Part shown: positions 52,022 through 58,331 of the stretch, piece by piece
Layout of the letters: the number at the start of each line of letters is the position of its first letter
Numbering within the stretch: position 1 is the stretch's first letter
Origin: Sphingopyxis indica
GTDB taxonomy: Bacteria; Pseudomonadota; Alphaproteobacteria; Sphingomonadales; Sphingomonadaceae
Length of the DNA: 58,331 bases
Reading direction: 5' to 3'
NCBI RefSeq assembly: GCF_900188185.1
Contig: NZ_FZPA01000019.1
Location: 1-58,331, forward strand
Made by a program: the position numbers and the translations under genes
The notes under the pieces: generated by a model
The model's input: only the letters and a program-made list of their open reading frames with translations
Told to the model about the DNA's origin: nothing
Database searches by the model: none

Positions 52022-53491
52022 CTACGCCCCTGCCGGATAATTGTGCGCTGCGTCAAGTCGCGCCAGGCTCGCGTCGCGGCCGAGAAGCAGGAGCACGTCG
52101 AAAATCCCCGGCGAAACCGCGCGACCGGTGAGCGCGGCGCGCAGCGGCTGCGCGAGCTTGCCGAGGCCGAGTTCAGCCGATTCGGCGGTTTCGCGCACCG
52201 CGGCCTCGATTGCCTCGGCCGACCAGTCGTCCAGCGCGCGCAGCCTGTCGGCCGCAGCGGCCAGCAGCCCCTCGGGCGCATCGGCGAGCAGTTTCGCCGC
52301 CTTCTCGTCCATCGCCAGCGGGAGCGGCGCGAAGAGGAAGGTCGCACCCTCGGCGATTTCGATCAGCGTCCTGGCGCGCGGCTTCAGCGATTCCATCGCC
52401 TGCGCCAGCAGCGCGTGCTCGTCGCCAGTAAGCGCACGGCCGATGAGCGTTTCGACGCGCGGTGCGGCGAGCGCGGCGAGCCGGTCGTTGTCGGCCTCGC
52501 GCAGATAATGGCCGTTCAGATTCTCGAGCTTCTTGAAGTCGAAACGCGACGGTGAGCGGCCGACGTGCGCGAGGTCGAACCATTGGACGGCCTGCTCGCG
52601 GCTGATGATCTCGGCATCGCCATGCCCCCAGCCAAGGCGCAGGAGATAATTGTTCACCGCCTCGGGCAGATAGCCCATTTCGTCGCGATAGGCATCGACG
52701 CCGAGCGCGCCGTGACGCTTCGACAGCTTCGCCCCGTCGGCGCCGTGGATCAGCGGGACATGCGCATAGACGGGTTCGCGCCACCCCATCGCGCGGAGCA
52801 GTGCGAGCTGGCGAAAGGCATTGTTCAGATGGTCGTCGCCGCGGATCACATGCGTCACGCCCATGTCGTTGTCGTCGACGACGACACTCAGCATATAGGT
52901 CGGCGTGCCGTCCGAGCGCAGCAGGATGAAATCGTCGAGCTCGGCGTTCTGAACCGTGACTTCGCCCTGCACCCGGTCGTCGATCGTCGTCGCGCCGTCC
53001 TGCGGCGCGCGCAGGCGGATGACGTGGGGGAGCGCGGGGTCGCCGTCGTCGCGGTCGCGCCACGGGCTGCGGACGCGGAAGGGCATGCGCTTTTCCTGCG
53101 CCTCGGCGCGCATCGCGGCGAGCTCGTCCTGCGTCAGATAGCAGCGATAGGCCTCGCCCTTTGCAAGCAGTTCCTGCGCGACCTCGGCGTGGCGGTCGGC
53201 GCGCGCGAACTGATAGACGGCATCACCGTCCCAATCGAGTTCGAGCCAGCGCATCCCGTCGAGGATCGCCTCGATCGCCGCCTCGGTCGAGCGCGCGCGG
53301 TCTGTGTCCTCGATGCGCAGCAGGAATTTGCCGCCGTGATGGCGGGCGAACAGCCAGTTGAACAGCGCGGTGCGCGCGCCGCCGATATGAAGGAAACCGG
53401 TCGGCGAAGGCGCAAAGCGCGTTACGACATCGGCGCCGGTCGCTTCGACCGGATCGGTGGGGTTTTGGGTTGCCACTGGCGACTCTTTCAA
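52022..53491 (-). CDS. gltX: Glutamyl-tRNA synthetase
   Basis: 489 residues with the class I motifs [16 protein letters not shown] (HIGH) and KLSKRHG (KMSKS), and the helical anticodon-binding domain at the C-terminus. The start at 53491 gives an N-terminus of about 20 extra residues before VVTRFAPSP; a GTG at 53476 is the alternative. It is divergent from comEC with 55 bp between. Confidence 0.97.
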   Translation of the reverse strand: MKESPVATQNPTDPVEATGADVVTRFAPSPTGFLHIGGARTALFNWLFARHHGGKFLLRIEDTDRARSTEAAIEAILDGMRWLELDWDGDAVYQFARADRHAEVAQELLAKGEAYRCYLTQDELAAMRAEAQEKRMPFRVRSPWRDRDDGDPALPHVIRLRAPQDGATTIDDRVQGEVTVQNAELDDFILLRSDGTPTYMLSVVVDDNDMGVTHVIRGDDHLNNAFRQLALLRAMGWREPVYAHVPLIHGADGAKLSKRHGALGVDAYRDEMGYLPEAVNNYLLRLGWGHGDAEIISREQAVQWFDLAHVGRSPSRFDFKKLENLNGHYLREADNDRLAALAAPRVETLIGRALTGDEHALLAQAMESLKPRARTLIEIAEGATFLFAPLPLAMDEKAAKLLADAPEGLLAAAADRLRALDDWSAEAIEAAVRETAESAELGLGKLAQPLRAALTGRAVSPGIFDVLLLLGRDASLARLDAAHNYPAGA

Positions 53492-53546
53492 TCAGGTTGC
53501 CCGCGCCGCGAGAGCCGGCGCCGCAGGGATCGGGGGTGCCCCTAGC

Positions 53547-55694
53547 ATGGCAACATGGCCGCTTCAAACGCCCATTGCCGGGGCGCCGATGCGGGCGCCG
53601 CGGCGGATCGCCGATTGGGTCGAGGCGCGGCTCGACGCCGACCGCGAACGGATCGCGCTGTGGCTGCCCGTCGCGCTCGGTGCGGGGATTGCGAGCTGGT
53701 TCGCCTTGCCGCGCGAGATCGACTGGATCGGGCTGCTCTTGCTGCTCGGCGGCGGCACGCTCACCGGATGGCTGATCGGCTGGCAGCGGCGCTTCGGGCG
53801 CGTCGTCGTGATCGGTTGCGCGGCGATGGCGGCGGGATTGCTGTTGATCTGGGCGCGCGCGGCGTGGGTCGCGGCGCCAGTGCTCGCCTGGCCGGTGACG
53901 ACGCAATTTTCGGCGGTCGTCGAAAGCGTCGAACCGCTGCCCGCGCGCGGGCAGGTGCGGCTGGTGCTGCGCCCCGCGGGCCGCCGCGACCTGCCGCCGC
54001 GACTGCGCGTGACCTTGCGCGGCGAACAGGGCCGGGGGATCGTCCCCGGAGAGGCGATCGGGCTGCGCGCACGGCTGATGCCGCCGCCGACCGCAGGCCT
54101 GCCCGGCGGCTATGATTTCGCGCAGCGCGCCTGGTTCGACCGGATCGGCGCGGTCGGCACGGCGCTTGGCGAGATCGCCCGCGCGCCGGGCGCCGGGGAA
54201 GGGCGGCCGCCGCTGCGCGCACGGCTGAGCGCGCACATCCACGAAGCGGTGCCGGGATCGCCCGGCGGGGTCGCCGCAGCGCTCGTCACCGGCGATCGCG
54301 GCGCGATCAGCGACGACGATGCCGAGGCGATGCGGCGCAGCGGGCTTGCGCACCTGCTGTCGATCAGCGGGCTGCACGTCACCGCGGTGGTCGGTTTCGC
54401 GATGCTGCTCGCGATGCGTCTGCTTGGCCTCAATCGGCGGCTCGCGCTCGCGGGCCATGTGCTGCCGCTCGCGGCGGCGGCGGGCGCGCTGGCCGGCGCG
54501 GGCTATACCTGGCTTGCCGGGGCGGAGGTGCCGACCTTGCGCTCGCTGATCGCCGCGCTGCTCGTGCTCGCGGCGTTCCTGCTCGGGCGCGAGGCGATCA
54601 CCTTGCGCCTCGTCGCGGCGGGGGCGCTGCTCGTGCTGGTCTGGCGGCCCGAGGCGCTCGTCGGGCCGAGCTTCCAGCTGAGCTTCGCTGCGGTCACCGC
54701 GATCATCGCGCTGCACGAGAGCCGCTGGATGCGCGATTTCGTGGGCCGGCGCGACGAGCCGTGGGTCGTGCGCTTCGGCCGCGGCATCGCGGGGTTGGTC
54801 ATAACCGGGCTCGTCGTCGAGGTCGCGCTCGCGCCGATCGCGCTTTTCCATTTCCACAAGGCGGGGCTCTATGGTGCGCTCGCCAACGTCGTCGCGATTC
54901 CGCTCACGACTTTCGTCATCATGCCGGCGGAGGCACTGGCGCTGCTGTTCGACGCGGCGGGGATCGGTGCGCCCTTCTGGTGGGTCGCCGGACAGGCGCT
55001 CGCCGCGCTGATCGCGCTCGCGCATCACGTCGCGGCGGCGCCGGGCGCGGTCGCGGCGCTGCCGATCTTTCCCGCCTGGGGTTTCGCGCTCGCCGTGCTC
55101 GGCGGACTGTGGCTGCTGCTGTGGCAGCGGCGCTGGCGCTTCGCGGGGTTCCTCCCTCTGCTCGTCGGCAGCGCTGCGCTGCTCGCGCAGCCGCGTCCCG
55201 ATCTGCTGGTCAGCGGCGACGGGCGGCACATCGCCGCAGCGGTGCCGGGCGGCGGCTATGCGCTGCTGCGCAGCCGCGCGGGCGACTATGTGCGCGACGC
55301 GATGGCCGAGGCGGCGGGGGTCGACGAACCGCTCGGCGCGCTCACCGATCTGGACCATGTGGTGTGCAACCGCGACTTCTGCCGCTGGCGCCAGCGCGGG
55401 CGCACGATCCTCGCGCAGCGCGGCTACGACCGCATCGACGGCGCGGCGATGGCGCCCGCCTGCGCTGCGGCCGATGTCGTGATCAGCCACCGCTGGCTGC
55501 CGCGCGAATGCCGCGCACGCTGGCTGACGGTCGACCGCGACAGCCTGGCCGAAAGCGGCGGGCTCGCGCTCTATCTCGGAAGCGCGCCGCAGGTTGCCAC
55601 CGCGCTACGCCGCGGCGACGAACATCCGTGGCGGCGCCCGCTTGCGGTCAGTGGTAACGACGAAGCAGTCCCGACAAACGCCCTTGCACCATGA
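53547..55694 (+). CDS. comEC: ComEC/Rec2-family DNA uptake channel protein
   Basis: 715 residues from the ATG at 53547. An N-terminal membrane part with an OB-like DUF4131 domain precedes the competence domain with the motif [19 protein letters not shown] and [13 protein letters not shown]. The C-terminal part ([20 protein letters not shown]) is short and lacks a full metallo-beta-lactamase domain. It would move single-stranded DNA across the inner membrane. Its last 47 bases overlap the 3' end of lexA. Confidence 0.9.
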   Translation: MATWPLQTPIAGAPMRAPRRIADWVEARLDADRERIALWLPVALGAGIASWFALPREIDWIGLLLLLGGGTLTGWLIGWQRRFGRVVVIGCAAMAAGLLLIWARAAWVAAPVLAWPVTTQFSAVVESVEPLPARGQVRLVLRPAGRRDLPPRLRVTLRGEQGRGIVPGEAIGLRARLMPPPTAGLPGGYDFAQRAWFDRIGAVGTALGEIARAPGAGEGRPPLRARLSAHIHEAVPGSPGGVAAALVTGDRGAISDDDAEAMRRSGLAHLLSISGLHVTAVVGFAMLLAMRLLGLNRRLALAGHVLPLAAAAGALAGAGYTWLAGAEVPTLRSLIAALLVLAAFLLGREAITLRLVAAGALLVLVWRPEALVGPSFQLSFAAVTAIIALHESRWMRDFVGRRDEPWVVRFGRGIAGLVITGLVVEVALAPIALFHFHKAGLYGALANVVAIPLTTFVIMPAEALALLFDAAGIGAPFWWVAGQALAALIALAHHVAAAPGAVAALPIFPAWGFALAVLGGLWLLLWQRRWRFAGFLPLLVGSAALLAQPRPDLLVSGDGRHIAAAVPGGGYALLRSRAGDYVRDAMAEAAGVDEPLGALTDLDHVVCNRDFCRWRQRGRTILAQRGYDRIDGAAMAPACAAADVVISHRWLPRECRARWLTVDRDSLAESGGLALYLGSAPQVATALRRGDEHPWRRPLAVSGNDEAVPTNALAP

Positions 55695-56331
55695 CGCGCT
55701 CGGCCTCGTAGCGCTGCGGCTCGTAGGAACTGTTCGCCGGGTCGAGCCGGATCATCCGGCCCTCGCGGCGGAAATATTTGAGCGTCGCGTCCTGCCCGTC
55801 GACCAGCGCGACGACGATGTCGCCCTCGCGCGCCGTGTCGGCCTTCTGGATCAGCGCATAATCGCCGTCGAGGATGCCCGCCTCGATCATCGAATCGCCC
55901 GAGACCTCGAGCGCATAATGATCGCCCGCACCGAGCAGCGCGGCGGGGATTGCGAGCTGGTTGTGATCCTCGAACGCCTCGATCGGCACGCCCGCGGCGA
56001 TGCGGCCGTGGAGCGGCACTTCGACGATGTCGTTCGCGGCGATCGGCTTGAGCGCCGGCGGCGCCTTGCGCAGCGGGGTCACATTGTCGCGATGGTCGTG
56101 CATCGCGCTCTTCGCGCCCTCGGGGAGCCGGATCACCTCGAGCGCGCGCGCGCGATTGGGCAGGCGGCGAAGAAAACCCCTTTCTTCCAAGGCACTTATC
56201 AGACGGTGGATGCCCGATTTCGACTTGAGGCCCAGCGCCTCCTTCATCTCCTCGAACGAGGGCGAGATGCCGCTTTCGTCGAGTTTCTGCTGGATGAAGT
56301 GGAGCAGTTCATGCTGCTTCGCGGTCAACAT
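55648..56331 (-). CDS. lexA: SOS repressor LexA
   Basis: 227 residues. The winged helix ([20 protein letters not shown]) is followed by the S24 peptidase domain: self-cleavage between Ala113 and Gly114 (IAAGVP), catalytic Ser147 (SGDSM) and Lys185 (TLKYF). It represses DNA-damage genes until RecA triggers cleavage. It has its own promoter with a LexA box starting at the end of moeA. Confidence 0.97.
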   Translation of the reverse strand: MLTAKQHELLHFIQQKLDESGISPSFEEMKEALGLKSKSGIHRLISALEERGFLRRLPNRARALEVIRLPEGAKSAMHDHRDNVTPLRKAPPALKPIAANDIVEVPLHGRIAAGVPIEAFEDHNQLAIPAALLGAGDHYALEVSGDSMIEAGILDGDYALIQKADTAREGDIVVALVDGQDATLKYFRREGRMIRLDPANSSYEPQRYEAERVMVQGRLSGLLRRYH

Positions 56332-56369
56332 CGCTTAGGTCTCCATGCTGCCATATCCGGACATATGGA

Positions 56370-56401
56370 GAACGATAGAGGAACAGAGCGGAACTTGTCA
56401 A
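56370..56401 (-). promoter_or_regulatory. lexA promoter with LexA box
   Basis: On the minus strand GTTC-CTCTATC-GTTC (56370-56384) is an exact GTTC-N7-GTTC operator. A third GTTC lies six bases before it (56391-56394). TTGACA (56396-56401) is a perfect -35; TATCGT inside the box lies at the -10 distance. The -35 overlaps the stop codon of moeA. LexA binding here would block its own promoter. Confidence 0.88.
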
Positions 56402-57588
56402 GCGATGGCGATATAGTCCGCCGGCTCGCCCGCCGCACGCGCCGGGGCGCCGATCTCGCGGATCGCCAGCGCGTCGGCGCCGCCGAGCGGGAAGGTGCGG
56501 CCGCTGTCCTGCCCGTCGAACAGATGCAGTGCGCCGCGATCGAGCCGTGCGCGCAGATAGTCGCGCCGCGTCTTGCCCGGCCCGAGCGGCTTTGCGAGCG
56601 GTGCCGAGAGGACCGGCGGCAGCGGCGACGCCGCGCCCGCGAGGTGGCGGACGAGCGGCAGGAGAAACAGCGTCGCGGTCACGAAGGCCGAGGCGGGATT
56701 GCCGGGAAGGCCGAGCAGCAGCGCGTCGCCGAGCGTCCCCGCGATCAGCGGCTTGCCGGGTTTCATCGCGACCTTCCAGAAATCGACGCGGCCCCCCGCG
56801 TCGCCGAGCGCGCCCTGCACATGGTCATGGTCGCCGACCGACGCACCGCCGACGGTGACGATCACGTCGTGATGCCGCGCGAGATCCTGAAGCGCCGCGG
56901 CGATCCGCGCGCGCGCATCGCCGACGTGGAGCGGCAGGCCGGTGCGCGCGGGTTCGCCCGCGAGCATCGCGGCGAGCATCACGCCGTTGCTGTCGGGGAT
57001 CTGGCCGGGCGCGAGCGGGCGGCCCGGTTGCACAAGCTCGTCGCCGGTGGTCAGGATCGCGACGCGCGGGCGGCCGCCGACGCGCAGCTGGCTCGCCCCG
57101 CTCATCACCGCGGCGGCGATCGCGCCGGGGGTGAGGCGGGTGCCGGCGGCGAGCAGCCGCTCGCCCGCGGCGAAATCGCTCGCGCGGGCACGGACGTGCT
57201 GGCGCTCGCGGATGGCGTCGGAGGTCGTGAGTGCCAGCCGCCCGCCCTCGGCCGCGACATCCTCCTGGATGACGACGGTATCGGCGCCTTCGGGAAGCAT
57301 CGCGCCGGTGAAGATGCGCATCGCTTCGCCCGCCGCCAGCGCATGGGCGGGCGGGCCGCCCGCGGCGCTTTCGCCGGCGATCGTCCACGGCCCGGGCAGA
57401 TCGGCGCAGCGGACCGCATAGCCGTCCATCGCCGACAACGGCGCGGCGGGCTGATCGCGCAGCGCGACGACATCCTCCGCCAGATAGCGCCCGAGCGCGT
57501 CGCAAAAAGCGACATTCTCGCCCGCAAGCGGAGGCCGAAGCGCGAGCAGTCGCGCCTGCGCCTCTTCGACGGGGAGGAGCGCGCTCAT
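56398..57588 (-). CDS. moeA: Molybdopterin molybdenumtransferase MoeA
   Basis: 396 residues. The substrate-binding domains open with [14 protein letters not shown] and [11 protein letters not shown]; the MogA-like domain has [19 protein letters not shown] and [12 protein letters not shown]. It inserts molybdate into adenylated molybdopterin. The ATG overlaps the moaC stop by four bases, so the two are coupled. Confidence 0.95.
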   Translation of the reverse strand: MSALLPVEEAQARLLALRPPLAGENVAFCDALGRYLAEDVVALRDQPAAPLSAMDGYAVRCADLPGPWTIAGESAAGGPPAHALAAGEAMRIFTGAMLPEGADTVVIQEDVAAEGGRLALTTSDAIRERQHVRARASDFAAGERLLAAGTRLTPGAIAAAVMSGASQLRVGGRPRVAILTTGDELVQPGRPLAPGQIPDSNGVMLAAMLAGEPARTGLPLHVGDARARIAAALQDLARHHDVIVTVGGASVGDHDHVQGALGDAGGRVDFWKVAMKPGKPLIAGTLGDALLLGLPGNPASAFVTATLFLLPLVRHLAGAASPLPPVLSAPLAKPLGPGKTRRDYLRARLDRGALHLFDGQDSGRTFPLGGADALAIREIGAPARAAGEPADYIAIA

Positions 57589-58058
57589 TCGGCGCGCCAG
57601 TCGCCCGAGCGGCCGCCGCTCTTTTCGAGCAGGCGGATATCGCCGATCAGCATCGCGCGGTCGAGCGCCTTCGCCATGTCGTAGAGGGTGAGGAGCGCGA
57701 CGGACGCCGCGGTGAGCGCTTCCATCTCGACCCCCGTCGGGCCGGTCGTCGCCGCGGCCGCGCGCACCGAAATGCCGTCCTCCTCCCACGCGAAATCGAC
57801 CGCCACGCTGGTCAGCGCGATCGGGTGGCAGAGCGGGATCAGCTCGGCGGTGCGCTTGGCGGCCATGATCCCGGCGATGCGCGCGGTCGAGAGTATGTCG
57901 CCCTTGGGCGCGTTGCCGCTGCGGATCGCGGCGAGTGCGTCGGCGGACATCGCGATACGCCCCCCGGCGACGGCGCGCCGTTCGGTCGCGGGCTTGGCGC
58001 CGACGTCGACCATATGCGCCGCGCCGCTGTCGTCGAGGTGAGTCGGTTTGCTCGTCAT
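57585..58058 (-). CDS. moaC: Cyclic pyranopterin monophosphate synthase MoaC
   Basis: 157 residues with the family motifs [42 protein letters not shown] and [10 protein letters not shown]. The active-site helix reads DMAKALD where most members have DMCKA. It carries out the second step of molybdenum cofactor synthesis. The frame stays open upstream into the IS repeat to 58307, but the start at 58058 gives the normal protein. Confidence 0.95.
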   Translation of the reverse strand: MTSKPTHLDDSGAAHMVDVGAKPATERRAVAGGRIAMSADALAAIRSGNAPKGDILSTARIAGIMAAKRTAELIPLCHPIALTSVAVDFAWEEDGISVRAAAATTGPTGVEMEALTAASVALLTLYDMAKALDRAMLIGDIRLLEKSGGRSGDWRAE

Positions 58059-58289
58059 CGCCGCGGACCGAAGCAATGCGCGGCGCGAAAGGCAAGGGGG
58101 GAGGAGGCAAGCCTCATGCTTCATTCCATGTCGGTCGTGCGGCCGATTGCGCTCGACGGCTGGAAATGACCGGTTGCTGCCCTGTTGATCATCGTCACCC
58201 CGGACTTGATCCGGGGTCCATGACTTCGGCGCTGCTGTGGACCCCCCTGAGTTCACAAACGAAGTGCAACACCTCAAGCAGGTGGTGCC
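58059..58289. other. Gap between moaC and the right IS30 copy
   Basis: 231 bp. The first 111 bp have no credible gene or clear promoter for moaC. From 58170 the sequence is the inverted copy of the left window end. Confidence 0.6.
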
Positions 58290-58331
58290 ATGTCGAGATA
58301 CCGTCATTTATCGCTTGAGGAGCGCTGTTCG
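58170..58331. repeat. Right copy of the 162-bp inverted terminal repeat of the window
   Basis: Reverse complement of 7-168 with one mismatch (58242). It contains the palindrome CCCCGGA (58198-58204) / TCCGGGG (58210-58216), the IS30 upstream region and the transposase start. Identity begins sharply at 58170, inside the moaC upstream gap. Confidence 0.85.
58290..58331 (+). CDS. IS30-family transposase, N-terminal fragment cut by the window edge
   Basis: The ATG at 58290 begins [14 protein letters not shown], identical in its 14 visible codons to the minus-strand fragment at the left edge. The gene reads out of the window. Both copies therefore face away from the region between them. Confidence 0.8.
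   Translation, partial: MSRYRHLSLEERCS

Noticed and set aside
53223..55490. Antisense open frame of about 750 codons opposite comEC
   Set aside because: Composition typical of a reverse-frame shadow (Arg, Asp, Gln, Pro), no domains, and comEC is clear.
57585..58307. Extended moaC reading through the IS repeat
   Set aside because: The frame is open by chance. Residues before the start at 58058 come from repeat sequence and are not part of MoaC.

Overview
The window is a GC-rich (roughly two thirds G+C by eye) stretch of an alphaproteobacterial chromosome, most likely a sphingomonad close to Sphingopyxis. This rests on LexA boxes of the alphaproteobacterial type (GTTC-N7-GTTC), a MucR/Ros regulator, the neighbourhood lexA / comEC / gltX / gltA and the block nfuA-rutE-tsaB-rimI-mucR-fur-plsC-miaB-phoH. 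The genus is a guess; the order is more secure. Both ends stop inside the 5' part of the same IS30-family transposase gene, in opposite orientation (162 bp, one mismatch). The window is probably one contig of a draft assembly that broke at repeated IS copies.

Layout. 0.2-2.4 kb: two regulator/enzyme pairs (ArsR with an SRPBCC protein, HxlR with a short-chain dehydrogenase). 2.4-5.4 kb: AMP nucleosidase, two peroxiredoxins and tRNA-Leu. 5.5-22.7 kb: a secretion locus with a lipoprotein on a Pro-Thr stalk, a TonB-dependent receptor and a complete type II secretion operon gspC to gspO. Both the lipoprotein and gspC are preceded by 11-bp-spaced PhoB-type repeats with the same geometry, which suggests a phosphate-starvation secretion module. 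The operon carries two small repeat insertions, one in the leader of gspI and one MITE-like element at the gspK/gspL junction. 22.7-27.2 kb: the tol-pal operon on the minus strand. 27.3-29.9 kb: ruvA and ruvB separated by a GFA-family gene and a hicBA toxin-antitoxin pair, with a LexA box before ruvA. 30-31.4 kb: an MgtC-type membrane protein and OmpW.

31.6-40.9 kb: cbb3 oxidase structural genes ccoNOQP, assembly genes ccoGHIS, a small Cys-rich exported protein and hemN. FNR/FixK-type boxes lie before ccoN (shared with divergent ompW) and before hemN, so this is a microaerobic respiration regulon. 40.9-48.6 kb: tRNA-Thr and a housekeeping block (Fe-S carrier, nitroreductase, TsaB, RimI, MucR, Fur, PlsC, MiaB, PhoH). 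48.8-50.6 kb: DoxX and an ECF41 sigma-factor unit (AhpD-like protein plus SnoaL-extended sigma) with an apparently perfect ECF41 promoter. 50.7-58.1 kb: gltA, gltX, comEC, lexA with its own SOS box, moeA and moaC.

Most genes are ordinary. The points that deserve attention are the PhoB-type control of the secretion locus, the two repeats that rewrote gene boundaries inside that operon, the split ruvAB locus and the ECF41 unit. No CRISPR array, prophage or rRNA was seen.
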